DNA of 64,000 nt from Utricularia gibba (GCA_002189035.1 NEEC01000007.1:930001-994000); one strand, 5' to 3'; counted from the stretch's first letter, positions 38,032 through 51,175 are shown. Numbers and translations: made by a program. Notes: a model not told the origin generated them from the sequence alone.

Positions 38032-40565
38032 ATGGGGAGGAAGAGCATAGTTTTTTCTCCATTTCTGCTCTTTCTGGTGGTTTTCTTCCAGAGCCCAGAA
38101 CCAGTTTTCAGCTCCTTAAACTACACCAGATACAGACAAGTCAGTAGTTTGAGGTTGGCTAGAATTCAGAAACATTTGGACAAGATAAATAAGCTACCAG
38201 TTTTTACAATTCAGGTAACCAATCTTACATCCATCTCAGTTCGGTCTATGTTTATGTATCTATTTGTTGATGACACATTTCGAGTTTTTGAGCAGAGCCC
38301 AGATGGAGACATCATTGATTGTGTTCATAAACGAAGGCAACCAGCTTTAGATCATCCCCTTCTAAAGAATCACAAGATTCAGGTAAATCCCCGCTTCAAT
38401 TTCGAAGAAACAAAAGGTGTTCACTTTTCTTATTGAATTTTGATAAGAATTTAAGCAAAAGCACCTGTTCCTTCAAGCTTCAACTGCCAACTGCCCTGAA
38501 GATGAAACTGGAAAATCAGTCTTTGTTTCCAGGTCATTAATTGCTCATTGTGATGTGCAGAAAATTCCACCGCAGATGCCGAAAGGAATGAAAATGGCCC
38601 GGACGGACTCCGCCGTGGACGGCGGTGGTTCGAGTATCGGTAGTCGGAAACGTGTCTGGCAAATGTGGCATCACGCCGGTTACCGATGCCCCAACGGTAC
38701 TATTCCCATACGGCGGAGCTCTGTCGGTGATGTACTGAGGGCGAAGTCGCTCTACGAGTACGGAAAAAAACGAACCCGCCGCGCTGTCGCCTCCACCACA
38801 GTCGCCGTCGACCGCCATGTCGAAGCCCCTGACGTCGTCGGTGGGAACGGCCACGAGGTAAATCGCATATCTGTAACACTTGCTGATTCCACTTCAGATT
38901 TAATAAATAACCAAAATCACACGCCCTTCACATATATATTTGTCCAAAATCCGAACCCTAGTATTTTGATTTCACTGTAACCCAATTGGCGATTACTGCA
39001 GCACGCGATAGCGTACACGGCGGCGTCTGGGGAGGTTTACGGCGCCAAGGCCACGATTAACGTATGGGATCCATCGATAGAAGCTCTGAACGAGTTCAGT
39101 TTGTCGCAGATTTGGGTGCTCTCAGGCTCCTTCGACGGCGCAGACCTGAACAGCATCGAGGCCGGCTGGCAGGTACGCTTCCAGTTTAATTTTCACGTAT
39201 CAATCAATCTAAACGATGATTCTCGGATGAGATTTGAAGCTGTGATGGTTGCATTAGTCAGGTTAGTCCGGAGCTGTATGGTGACTCCAGGCCCCGTCTA
39301 TTCACCTACTGGACGGTCAGTTTCTCTTCATACTATGTCGTGCAATGAGCAGTGAATTCTGTAGATTTAAAATCACTTTTCTGTTTGAGACCCCAAAATC
39401 ACCAATTTGTCTCTTTTACATGAATGTGGGAAAAAACGGTAGGTGGGTTTGGTCATTCTGATGAAGTGAAGTCTGGTATAACAAATTTTCATATGTAGAA
39501 ACTGAGGTTATGGGGCCTCAATGGTAAGAATGCAGGGGATGTAGGATAAAAGTTGACAGGATACGGCTCATTTCATCATGATACACAATTGGCTGAAGTT
39601 TCTGGTTCATAGGAGTCTACTGAATCGTTTTTCAGGGAAATAAATAATTCCCATACACTGTCAAAATTTGTTTGTACGTCTCAGTTTTTCATGATTATCT
39701 TCCACAGAAACAAAATTTTAAATGCATTGATTTCGCTGCCATCTGCATCAATGCGCCGTACATTGGGTTAGGAGGCAGCATTAACTCACTGAAGATTATT
39801 CTAGAGACAAGTGTTGGGATGTGTGGATACGAATATGATTAGGGGGATAATGCTATAATGCTCATGTCTCTGTTATGTTGTTTTCTCCCCTTTTATGTTT
39901 ACTTCTGCATGGTACATACGTGTTGTTATTCAATCTCATTTCTCATCTCCTTTGTCTTGTGCAGAGTGACGCATACCAAGCAACCGGCTGTTACAATCTT
40001 CTATGTTCCGGATTTGTGCAAACCAATAGTCGTATAGCAATCGGAGCTGCGATTTCTCCTATCTCGTCACTGCAAGGCAACCAATACGATATCACCATTC
40101 TCATTTGGAAGGTAATCTAGTTTCTGTTTCATGGAATGCACGATCTTACTCAATGGTGGTTGATGTAGAAATCAAGTCATTGTGCAGGATCCCAAGTTGG
40201 GAAATTGGTGGATGGGATTCGGTGACAATACCCTTGTCGGTTATTGGCCTACTGAGCTTTTCACTCATCTGTCTGACCGAGCCACCATGGTCGAATGGGG
40301 CGGAGAGGTTGTCAATTCCCGGCCGAACGGTAACCACACGTCGACACAGATGGGCTCGGGGCATTATGCTGATCAAGGATTTGGCAAAGCCAGCTACTTC
40401 AGGAATCTAGAAGTTGTGGATGCTGACAACGCGTTGACGTCCGTGCAAGGGGTTTCAACATTGGCCGAGAACAACAACTGTTACGATATCAAGAGCTCCT
40501 ACAACGCTGAATGGGGCACACATTTTTACTACGGTGGTCCTGGGAGAAGCGCAACTTGCCCTTGA
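38032..40565 (+). CDS. Neprosin-type protein (neprosin activation peptide and PEP catalytic domain)
   Basis: Seven exons: 38032-38214, 38296-38382, 38561-38857, 39002-39172, 39262-39315, 39965-40111, 40188-40565; all introns are phase 0, 438 residues. Residues 1-25 are a signal peptide. The neprosin activation peptide follows ([20 protein letters not shown], then PLLKNHKIQ), then a Trp- and Gly-rich catalytic domain. Two conserved glutamates correspond to the neprosin glutamic-peptidase pair: in [14 protein letters not shown] and in [13 protein letters not shown]. Neprosin of pitcher plants is a secreted prolyl endopeptidase active at low pH; most land-plant relatives are untested. The sequence ends [11 protein letters not shown]. 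The start is the first ATG giving a signal peptide; the open frame extends slightly upstream but without ATG. Confidence 0.9.
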
Positions 40566-40907
40566 CCCCCTCCCAGCGGGACTCATCACATGGTACAAGA
40601 TTCTTTCTTTATCGAGAAGCTGTTGTTTAGTGTAGTGGGGAGTTTGCGTTGCCTGGTTCCCTCAGAGTTTCAGGCTTTTTGTCAATCACCACCAATGTTG
40701 AAAAGGAAATAGCAAGCTATATGTGAATACTTTCCCATAAATGTAAGCCCATTTTTGTGATCATTCATTCTGTTACACACATTTGAACGCAAAGTCGAAA
40801 ACTTTACATCCCATGTATCGAAAGATGAAACCTTTAAGGGAACAGGTAGATGGTGATTGGAATAGGCCATATGTAATGTTGGAGTGAAAATTCATACCCG
40901 CAAAAAA
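40566..40907. other. Intergenic
   Basis: 342 bases from the neprosin stop to the next start codon: 3' UTR of one gene and promoter of the next. Nothing specific recognised. Confidence 0.5.
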
Positions 40908-42942
40908 ATGACGATCGTTGTTTCTTTGGCTCTCCTTCCTCAACCTTCCTGCAACTTATCTTCAACTGTCGCGCGCCGCATACGTCGTGTTCCCTTTTCA
41001 AGACACCTGGAATATCTTAAATTGAAACGTCTTACGAAGGTCTCATTTGCGGTTTCAGAATCATCGGAATATCCGAAATCCGTCGACGCATCCGGCGACC
41101 CTCGAGTTCTTCTTCAGGAATTAGCTGTGCGTCCGACAACAGAGTTACTTTTATTGTTGAATTTGTTTTTTTTTTTAATACTGGGAAATTTGTCAACGTG
41201 CAGGACTGCTTTTCTCTCCCAGGAGATTACTTTCAGCAGCTTCCACGAGATCTTCGCCTTGACGTGAGTTTAATCACCTAATACTCCTCACTGTGGTGTG
41301 CTGTCTTAGTGATGTGAAGTCATACCATGTTGCGTTTATAGCACTGCAGATTCAGATACAGTTGGTGTTTACTTTTCCTCATAATGGGGATCAGGTTTAG
41401 CTACCTACTGTTCGTTCTTGTTTTCCTTGGGGAATATAAAGAAGATTGGGCATGGCCCGGATGTACTTTTGCATCAATACTCTTTGCGGGTTCCACTCTT
41501 TTACCATAGGAAATAGTTCTCTATAAAATCTAAAATTGAAAATAAACATCAAACTTGAACAGAAGTTTATAACTTCACCATGGAGGTTATTTCTTACCAT
41601 CTTATCTCTTGGATCCTTGTGTTGAGATCAGAGAATGTTAATCAGAAATGGTATTGTGTTCCAAACTTCAATGATCTATTTTCTTGGATGTTGTGATTTG
41701 CTCTTTTTTTTTCCCTGAATTTTGAGCTTGGAAACGTGTTACTTATCTCTTTCCTCCTCTTTCTGAAGCTAAACGATGCAGCATTTGATCTGTCAAATGG
41801 CTCTGTTAAAGAAGAGGTCGGTGTGTTGGGACTTAAATTAAAAATAGTTGATGTGCCTCAAATATCCTTGTGAATCCCGGGAAGTTGAACATTCTGCATT
41901 GCAGTGCGGTGAAGAGCTTGGGGAGATTTTGCTAAATATTAGTAAAGCATGGGAACTTGGTGATACATTGACATCTGCAAACTTAACTCGCAAGCTCCCT
42001 GGATTAGCAGCATCTCTCACAGGGTATAACACATCAGGCAAGAGGTTTATCAAATTCTTGGTCCGGTATCACTAAGGTTTATGCAATGTTGCTTGATTTA
42101 CTCATGTTGCTCTTATTGGTAGTTAGCGCTGGGCAAGCGTTTGCTTTCTGCTTCCAGGAGGTTCAAGGCCATGGGTCAGTATGGTCAAGGTGAAATACAA
42201 AAGGTATGCAGGAAAATCAGTCAGAATCTGTGAGCTACTTTCTTCAGTTTCCTGTTCCAATTCCAGATTCAGATGCTTGGAGGTGAATGTGCAAAGTAGT
42301 TGTTACCATGATATTGCCATATGTAGATTGCAGAAGTGATGAACCGGACAGGAAAGCTAATGTCTTCTAGTGCAGCCACCAAGCCAGCCAACGATGGACC
42401 TAAAGAAGAAACCAGAGTTCTTAAGGTAATGCTCTTTCAAAGTGGTAATGCATTTGAACTCAATGCAGTACTCTGAGTGGTGCTTCTCATATGCAGTTCG
42501 GGGAGCTACAGGTTGAATTAACTCCACAAAAAGCATATATTGGTGCTGCAATTAGTTTCGTTTTCGGGTAACAATTCTCATATAAGCGTTGATGAATCTG
42601 CTGATTTTTATCTACTGAAAGAGGAATACACCCCCACCCCCCCCCCCCCCCCCCACCACACACACACACAGGTTTCTTTCATATAAGATAGGTGAAGGCA
42701 TCCAGAGCATACCAGAGAGCTCATTGGAATATGCAAATGGCAATGCTTTGCTGCTTGCAAAGGTGCTCAGATACTTGGGTTGATCCAATTCTCTTCTTTT
42801 CATTATGCTGATGATAACATGGTCTGTGATGCAGTCACTGCGCATTGCACTGCTTGCTCTTTTCTACTCCTCGGCAGTGTTGTCTGCTTTCACTGTTGTT
42901 GGACTCGTGCTGTATGGAGGACAACTGAAACAAGGGAAGTGA
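40908..42942 (+). CDS. Probable plastid membrane protein, uncharacterised plant family
   Basis: Nine exons: 40908-41126, 41204-41263, 41769-41816, 41905-42037, 42127-42203, 42327-42425, 42497-42567, 42672-42762, 42835-42942; 301 residues. The first 45 residues (MTIVVSLALLPQPSCNLSS, then Arg/Ser/Thr-rich) look like a chloroplast transit peptide. The middle is soluble (DYFQQLPRDLRLDLNDAAFD; RFKAMGQYGQGEIQKIAEVM). Two membrane segments lie at the C-terminus (AYIGAAISFVFGFLSYKIG; then IALLALFYSSAVLSAFTVVG). I recall a similar Arabidopsis protein, probably At2g14910, annotated only as MAR-binding-filament-like, so no function is claimed. Intron 4 must use a GC donor (TCAG|GCAAGA at 42038) to keep the frame, and intron 7 ends in a C/CA microsatellite. 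Confidence 0.8.
42630..42671 (+). repeat. Poly-C / CA microsatellite forming an intron 3' end
   Basis: A run of C (18 uninterrupted at 42637-42654) passes into a CA repeat that supplies the AG acceptor of intron 7 at 42670-42671. Confidence 0.85.
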
Positions 42943-43703
42943 AGAGTGTGTGCTGTGCACACACACAGCAACAACCATGGAAGCATGCACCTGTTTTGTA
43001 TTGACATGAATACACCCACTGGAACATAGCCATCACCTACAATGTTGCTCTGTTTAACAGGATCAGGAGTCTCTATAGAAACAGAAGAACCAGGCCAAGA
43101 CCTTCCCCCCCATCTTGAAAATTTGCAAGCAAAGCCTTAATCCAACCAGGGTACTAATTCATGGATACCTTGCATGCATATTCACTGAGGTACCCTGCTG
43201 CTACTGCTGCTAAACAGTGAAGTAGATAGCATTATCTCATGCCCAAATGCTACTGCTGTGCTTTCATGCCAAAGGGCAGAGGGTGGTTTTGCTCCATACA
43301 ACTTCCAAAAGCAATCTGAATCTCCTCCTCCATGGAAATCTAGCATTTTCCTCATAAAACACAAATATGTCAGTACAAAACTGGGAAAAAAAAAAGGAAC
43401 AACATTCCCTACATATTTTTTTTCTAAATATCTGGGATGTCCTGCTTTCTGGGCTAGATAACAGTTTGCAGGCCCATGCTAAAATTAATTTTGGGCTATA
43501 TGTAACTTGGTCCAATAAGTAGGCCCAGAAAAATAGTTTGGGAAAATAATAAATTAATATTCTCCGAATTTTGAGGGAAAATATTGATCTTCTTGGTTCT
43601 TGCTGGGTGTCGTTTCCCCGTTCTTCTGAATTGTCCCACGTCTGTGAACCCCTCTCTGATCCCGTGCTCCATGGAGTGATTTTCTCAGTGTGATCAGTTG
43701 TTA
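42943..43703. other. Intergenic, with ATRX promoter
   Basis: 761 bases. The 250 bases before the ATRX start contain four site II elements. A minus-strand frame at 43264-43893 is antisense to ATRX exon 1 and looks non-coding. Confidence 0.5.
43450..43527 (+). promoter_or_regulatory. Site II (TGGGCY) cluster upstream of ATRX
   Basis: TGGGCT 43450-43455, GGCCCA 43471-43476, TGGGCT 43492-43497 and GGCCCA 43522-43527. Such clusters mark TCP-regulated, proliferation-linked or housekeeping promoters. Confidence 0.45.
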
Positions 43704-46316
43704 ATGGAGCCTGGAGGGGATGAGGACAAGGAAATGGAGGACGCTGAAGGGGAGCTGGAGCAATAGAGAATGAGTCTGGCGATGAGTCGCATTCTCTGGA
43801 CAAGGATGACATCGAGGAGGAGGAGGAAGAAGAAGAGAATCCTGAGGTACGTGGTTTACTGGATGCGATTGGGGTTGGGAGTTTCTGAATCAAGATTAGT
43901 TTTCTTTTTCTACTCCCTGATTCTTCCCGCTTTTGAGAAAAAAAAAGTTAAACTTCTACTGGTGCACTTCGTCTGATTATGTGTTTAATTCTCATGATTT
44001 TTTTTTTTTCCATCAACGTAGGAACCGCTAACAGAAGAGGAGATTGAAGAACTTATTGCTGAGCTCTTAGGAATTGAGAGCAAGGTACAAATTGTCTTTC
44101 TTTCTGCTCTACTATTGTTAAGTATGGGAAAGAGAAAATATTTTTCATTCAATTTTCTCACAATCGTATATCTTATGTAGGCTGCGGAAGCACAAGAGGC
44201 ACTGGAGGAGGAATCCCTGGCGAAAATAGAGGCTGATGTTAGGAAGGAATTATCTGAATCTCTCTCTGGTGATGAAGTAAATGATCCTTTTTTTTAAGTC
44301 TGTCACATCCTTGCAAGCTGATCCGGCATTTCTGAAAATTCCATAAAGCCATTGTGCTTGTTCTACAGTTGGATAAAGCTGTTGAATTGGAGATGACTAC
44401 ATTCAAGCAACAGTGGGAGTCCGAACTTGACGAGCTTGAGACAGAGAGTGCCCATTTATTGGTATTCTTGATATCTACGCTTACTGAAATTCTGTAGTGA
44501 ATCTTGAAAGGCAAAGATGCGACTGCTTCTCTTTTTCGTATTCCTGGTACTGATCATTATCACTCTTTTTGTTCACCTTCCCTCTTGTGCAGGAACAACT
44601 TGACGGTGCTGGTATTGAGCTTCCCAGCCTCTATAAGTGGATTGAAAGACAAGTTCCGAATGGTTGTGTCACTGAAGCCTGGAAGAATAGAGCCCACTGG
44701 GTTGGGGCGCAAGTTCCTTCTGATGCTGTTGAATCTGTAGAAAAGGCTGAGGAATATTTAAAGGCCCACAGGCCTGTGAGAAGGTTCATCTACGTGTCCC
44801 ATAAAAATATGATTTATGTGTGGTTTGCAATGTGGTTCCTTAACTTGGAATCATTTCGTAGTGCAGGCGGCATGGGAAAATTTTGGAGGAAGGTGCTGGT
44901 GGTTTTTTGGGAAGAAAAGTTGCAACCAGTGAAAGCAGCAGCATTCCTAATGATGCTGCGGATTTGGATTGGGATTCTTTCAATAAATTGTGTTCTGATA
45001 GGTCGACATCTTTGGAAGGCATTGCTTTTGGAAATAAACACTGGGCTTCTGTATACCAAGCAAGCACGCCACAGCAGGCAGCTGAATTGGGTCTACAGTT
45101 TTTGGGAGTTAATGAGGTGAATGTTTTAGATTCCGTTTGTCAATTTACTCCTTCCACTGGAATGATTATTACATGCGGTATCTTGCATGCCACCATATAT
45201 TCCTCAAAATTTGAAAAGTGCTTCAGGTGGAAGAGATTGATGATCTTGATGGCACTTCAAGTAATCCATTTATTGCTGAAGCCATAGAAAATGAAAAAAG
45301 TCTTGGTCTTACTGAAGAACAAAAGAAAAACTTTAAAAAGGTTGGTTACTGAGTATAATTCAATTGTTTTAACTTAACCTTCAGTTGTTCCTTTGTTCTT
45401 CATATGCAAATAAATATAATTCAATTGTTTCTTGCAGGTAAAAGAGGAAGAAGATGCAAATGATGACCAAAAACTATGTAAACGATTGAAAAGAAGGAGA
45501 TTCCAGAAGAAATCTGAAGTGGTCTCTAAGGATTTTTATTATTCCTTTTTTTTCGTATTGATCCTATGTCTTCATTTCTATGACTCTCTGTTTCTTTCTT
45601 TTTTTTTTCAGAGTGCTAATCTTGAAGGGTTTCCTTCGCTTATGAGCTCATGGAAAGTCTACGAGATGATTCTATGTCTCTTAAAGATGAAACTTCTGAA
45701 GATGGTGTTGGAAATGAAAAAGATAGAACAGTTGATGAGTTAAAGGGGGTCAAGCTTTCTAGTGATTGTGACCAAGTAGATGAAAACAATTGTGAAAATA
45801 ACCTGCATACCGATGATGAGGCCCCAGCTGATGGAACTAATTTGGAAACTGAGGGTACCACATTGGGCACTCAATTTACCTCAAGTTCAGATTCCGATTC
45901 TGATGATTCAGATGATTCGGATGCAGAAAATGATGTCAAGGCCAGGTTAACTCAATATCTCAGATTTTGATTTTATTTTAGTTTCAACTCTATGCGTTTT
46001 ACTCTGAATGTCAGATGGCCCTTGTAGATTTTTTTTTTTTTTCTCATAGCACTATTTTGGCATCTATTCATTAATCCGTTAGCATTTAGGTTAATGACAG
46101 GTAATAATAACGTTATTAATCATAGTCATATAATAAAATTGACAGCAACTATATGCCAATGGTGACAATTTCCCCTAGAACAATCTTATTTTTTTACAAT
46201 TAAATAAATCCATGACCTCTGAATTGTGAGGATCTAAGAGATGATGGTCATATGGTTCACATATATGGCAGCTTCCTGTGTAAATGTTATTGCAGGCACT
46301 TCCTGTTATTGGATCT

Positions 46317-46348
<32 letters not shown>

Positions 46349-49300
46349 GTAAATGTTATACTTATGCTGCATTGTTTAACGTCTTTGTCATCTGAAAGAA
46401 GATTTGCCTGGATTTAATGATTGGCTGAAGCTGTGTTGTCTTATTTTGTTATTTCACTTGTGTCCAGTGCCAAGAGAAGACGTAAAAAGAAAATACGGAG
46501 GATCATTGATGATGCGGAGTTAGGTGAAGAAACAAAAAAGAAAATTGCAATTGAAAAAGTAAACTCAACATACTCTGCTGTATATTTTATCAAATTAATG
46601 ATTCATCTTGCGTATATTTTAATCTTCTTACAGGAACGTCAAGAACGCCTAAAATCTCTGGAGGCGAAGTTTTCTGTCAATTCTGTCACGATGAGTTCTA
46701 CCGTGAGTAATGGTGGCTCATTTGATGGCAATGGTGTTGAAATACTGGGAGACGTTTCTGCAGGATATATAATAAACGTGGTAAGGGAGGAAGGTGAAGA
46801 GGCTGTGAGGATTCCTCCTAGCATCTCTTCCAAATTAAAGCCCCATCAGGTGCATGAAATCTTTTTTTTTTTTTTTTTTTGACGTTGTGCATCTTTGATC
46901 ATGTTCAGCTGGATTAGGTAATAGGAAAGCATTTTTATATTGTATTCTAATTAACCTTCACCCCACGTATTGCATTGTTGGTTGGCCTGACATTATGTAC
47001 TTTCTATAGATCAGAGGCATAAGATTTATGTGGGAGAATATTATACAATCTGTGAGAAAAGCAAGGTCTGGTGATAAAGGTCTCGGTTGCATTCTAGCTC
47101 ATAATATGGGCTTGGGGAAAACTTTTCAGGTAGAAATCCTTAACCCTATCAAAACTTCTATTGAACCCATGTTTTTCGATGTATGTGATGCAACTGTCTG
47201 GAATATTTGTTTATATGGTATTCTGTTTATTACATAGTTTCTTCATTACAATTCAACATCTCAACCTTATTTTAGCTAGTTTCTGGAAATCTAGTAATGC
47301 TATGATGTGGGTTTTTTATGTTCGTGGTTTTTTCATTTAACCATCTCTTTAGTTTCCAAGGTTTTCAATTTCGTGTATATAGGTTATTGCTTTTCTCTAC
47401 ACGGCTATGAGGGGTGTGGACGTAGGTTTAAGGACAGCTCTTATTGTGACTCCAGTGAGTGTAATACACAACTGGCGACGTGAGTTCATGAAGTGGAAAC
47501 CATGTGAGCTTAAGCCACTTCGTATCTTCATGCTTGAGGACGTTCCAAGGTATATTTTTCGTCCTATTGTTTTATTAGAGTTAAATGGCATGTGTAAATT
47601 TGAGCTAGAACTCGTGAAGTTATTCTTCACTGCATTGACGACATTACCTTTCTATTTTAGGGAGAGAAGGCTTAATTTGCTCAGAAAGTGGGTGACTAAA
47701 GGTGGTATCTTCTTAATTGGATATACTTCCTTTCGGAATTTATCATTTGGGAAGTATGTCAAGGACCGGGATGTGGCTAGGGAAATCAGCCGGGCTCTTC
47801 AGGTAGTTAAATTATTTTGCATGATAGTCTTTCATGTTTATGGAAGGCAGTCTTATTTCTCCACCGCTTACTGGATTTGGTAATAAAGTGTGTGGAATAG
47901 ACTTACATAATTCAAAGCTGAGCAACTATGCTGCATGTCCCCAGAACGTTTTTTTGTGGCCCTGTTTAAAAAAAAATGCTTACACTTTAAGGTCATTTTT
48001 GGTAGGATGGGCCTGATATTTTAGTATGTGACGAAGCACACACTATAAAGAATACCAGGGCTGATACTACCCAGGCATTAAAACTGGTAAAATGTCAGCG
48101 GAGGATTGCACTTACAGGATCTCCTCTGCAGAACAATCTGATGGAATACTATTGTGTATGGATTTCTGTAATACTCAGTATTTGATATCTTTAACACACA
48201 GTTGATCTTCTTGAGTTTTTTTTTTTTTTTGTTACAGATGGTAGATTTTGTTCGTGAAGGGTTTCTTGGCAGCAGCCATGAGTTCAGGAACCGGTAATGG
48301 ACAGTTTTTTTTTTTCTTTAACATGCCAATTTGGTGTTGTTTTCACCTTTTGTAATAAACATTTCTTCAGATTCCAGAACCCAATAGAAAATGGGCAACA
48401 CACAAACTCTACAGCTGAAGATGTGAAAATAATGAATCAAAGATCTCACATACTGTATGAGCAGCTCAAGGGTTTTGTTCAGAGGATGGATATGAATGTG
48501 ATTAAGAAAGATTTACCTCCCAAGACTGTATTTGTTATCTCAGTGAAACTCTCTCCATTACAGAGACAACTTTACAAGAGATTTCTTGATGTTCATTGTT
48601 TTACCAAGGACAAAATCTCAGGTGAAAGGATGATTAAGAGATCTTTTTTTGCTGGCTACCAGGCCTTAGCTCAGGTATATGCATCAGTAATTCATTTGAA
48701 GTTCGGTTTGCCCATCTTTATTGTTTAGTGTGGAAAACTAAAACATATTTTCTACGAGTTTTTTAGCTTTTTCATTTTGCATTTCCATTTCCCAGGACGT
48801 TACCACGTCTACTGATTCATTCTCTGTAGATAATGTACAAATTAAAATCTTTTTGCGGCGAGGGGCTTAATGGATGTTAACTTTGTGAAATGCTGTTTAA
48901 TGACCATGAAAACTTTGGGATTGGCACTATTCACTATCATCAATAGATGCAGGATTGACCTGCTAAAATGCCCTCGCAGATTTGGAACCATCCTGGTATT
49001 CTGCAATTGAGGAAACAAAGCAAAGATGTTGCGAAGTGTGAAGATTTTGAAAATGGTCTGGCAGATGATAGCCCAAGTGAAGAGAATGCTGACTTTAATA
49101 TGATCCCTGGAGGTACTTGCACTTAGTCTATTTGAACAAAGTGTTCTGTTTAATTTGTCTTCGGCGCGTTCTGGCACTTTATTTTAGTTTGGGTAATCTC
49201 GTGCCTTTCTATGTCATTATATTAGTTTCCATTATGTTCAATTTTCATTTGCTCTTCTCAATTTATACCGTTTCAGAAAAGATTGTCAATCCACAAAAGA

Positions 49301-51175
49301 AAAATGATGAGGGATTTCTCCGTGAGGTTTGTGAACTTTCTACCCTCACCATCAAATGCTCTTGGTATTTTATGCTAGATTCTCTTTTTTTTTTTTCTTA
49401 AGTGCTTTCTTTTATGGCTTCTACCAGTAGCCAACATTTTATCTGATTCTTCTACTAGGATTGGTGGATTGATCTTCTCGCTGAAAATACTTATAAGGAT
49501 GCTGATCAAGGCGGCAAAATGGTCTTGCTACTTGATATTCTCACTATGTGTGCAAAAATTGGTGATAAGGCACTGGTATTTAGCCAAAGTATTCTAACAT
49601 TGGACCTAATTGAAATTTACCTTTCAAAGATGCCTCGTCCTAGGAAGAAAGGAAAATGCTGGAAAAAAGGGAAGGACTGGTACAGGTGCATTGATAAAGT
49701 TGCTTTTGTGGCATGCGATGTTTTGATTTCTTGTAAAAATCTTTCTGATTTTAAATTCATAATGACTGGATCAAGTAGGGATGCAATATTTTTGTGATGA
49801 TGGTATGATGTTGGAATATGGTTGAGCTTTTTTGATGTGATCTAACATGACAAGTTTATGCATCATCAGACTAGATGGAAGAACTGAAAGCTCTGAGAGG
49901 CAACGACTGGTCGAGAGGTTCAATGAACCATCCAACATAAGAGTAAAATGTACTTTGATATCAACGAGGGCCGGATCATTGGGAATTAACTTTCATGCCG
50001 CAAATCGAGTGATAATTGTTGATGGCTCTTGGAACCCAACATACGACCTTCAGGCTATATACAGAGCTTGGAGGTGCGGAGGCTTTCTCTTGATTCTGGG
50101 AAACCAATATTTTCCATTTGAGCATTTGGTAAATTTTGATCCCCATACCTTTGCAGATATGGACAGACAAAGCCGGTCTTTGCTTACCGACTATTAGCCC
50201 ATGCCACTATGGAAGAGAAAATTTATAAGCGTCAGGTATGAGAACATAGTGTTGATTTCCACCGGTTTCTCTCCTGCATTCAGCTAAGGAAGGATTCTGC
50301 AGGTCACCAAGGAAGGCCTTGCAGCGAGGGTAGTAGATAGACAGCAGGTGCATAGAACAATGTCAAAAGAAGAAATACTGCATCTGTTTGAATTTGGTGA
50401 CGATGAAAGCACTGACATACTGCCTGAGCTCGGACCGGAGACTGGAGTCATTACTGAAGCGAATCCAATTTGCCATGTTGGACATTTTCTGAAGCAAAAT
50501 CTGCCACTCACTCAAGGAAGTTCCCCCTCGGATAAACTAATGGAAACTTTGATATGCAATTATCATCCCAGGTTGAAGAATATGATCAGTTTTGATCCTA
50601 TGATCAACTTTCACTGATATGCATTTATATCACTATGGTCATTATGCTTTTTCATGCTTCTGTGCAGGTGGATTCTGAATTACCATGAGCATGAGACACT
50701 GCTACAAGAAAACGAGGACGAGAAACTGTCCAAGGAAGAGCAGGACCTGGCGTGGGAAGTCTACAGGAAAACATTGGAATGGGAGGTAGGACAAAGTGCA
50801 CCAGAAGCCACTGCAGCAGAGCACACTAAAGTCCCTCCACAAGAATCTGCTCATCCCCCGTCACCACAACAACCGGAACCTGTGGCTGATCAAAATGCTG
50901 ATGTTCCATGCACACAAGTTTCTACGAGTGACGAACAGCTCGAATGGATCCGTAGACGCCATCAATCTCGTTACAGTATCCAGTTTTGCACAGATTTTTC
51001 ACACTTAATGGTGTTGCAAACACAAAGAATACCGAGAGATGGGTTCGCAGTCTGTGGAGAATGCGCCAAAGTGATTCGCTGGGAGCATGTGACCGGAGCT
51101 CCCGGGTTAGCCTGCTATCTATCTTCAGGTTTCCATCCGCCACCTCCTGAAATGGTTATGCAGCAGATATCATGA
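43704..51175 (+). CDS. ATRX: ATRX-type SNF2 chromatin remodelling ATPase (two apparent frameshifts)
   Basis: Plant ATRX (CHR20 type) is a nuclear SNF2-family helicase linked to histone H3.3 deposition. Twenty-four exons: 43704-43846, 44022-44084, 44181-44276, 44369-44461, 44593-44783, 44867-45116, 45227-45340, 45438-45518, 45612-45945, 46468-46558, 46634-46849, 47010-47129, 47383-47549, 47661-47802, 48006-48155, 48238-48293, 48371-48674, 48980-49112, 49277-49326, 49459-49685, 49870-50073, 50157-50235, 50303-50571, 50668-51175; about 1360 residues. Visible: acidic N-terminus ([15 protein letters not shown]), [12 protein letters not shown] region, Ser/Asp-rich tract, basic [20 protein letters not shown], helicase motif I MGLGKT, motif II DEAH, motif [12 protein letters not shown], motifs [18 protein letters not shown] and [11 protein letters not shown]. 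Exon 1 and exon 9 each need one extra base to join conserved frames (G-runs 43749-43752 and 45627-45629). The exon 8 donor could be three bases later. Confidence 0.92.
46323..46348 (+). repeat. 26-base poly-T tract in ATRX intron 9
   Basis: Uninterrupted T run; another of 19 T lies at 46862-46880 in intron 11. Both are places where assembly length may be unreliable. Confidence 0.9.

Noticed and set aside
43264-43893. 209-codon open frame on the minus strand
   Set aside because: Antisense to ATRX exon 1 and its promoter; the Ser-rich run is the complement of the poly-Glu codons, and no domain is visible.
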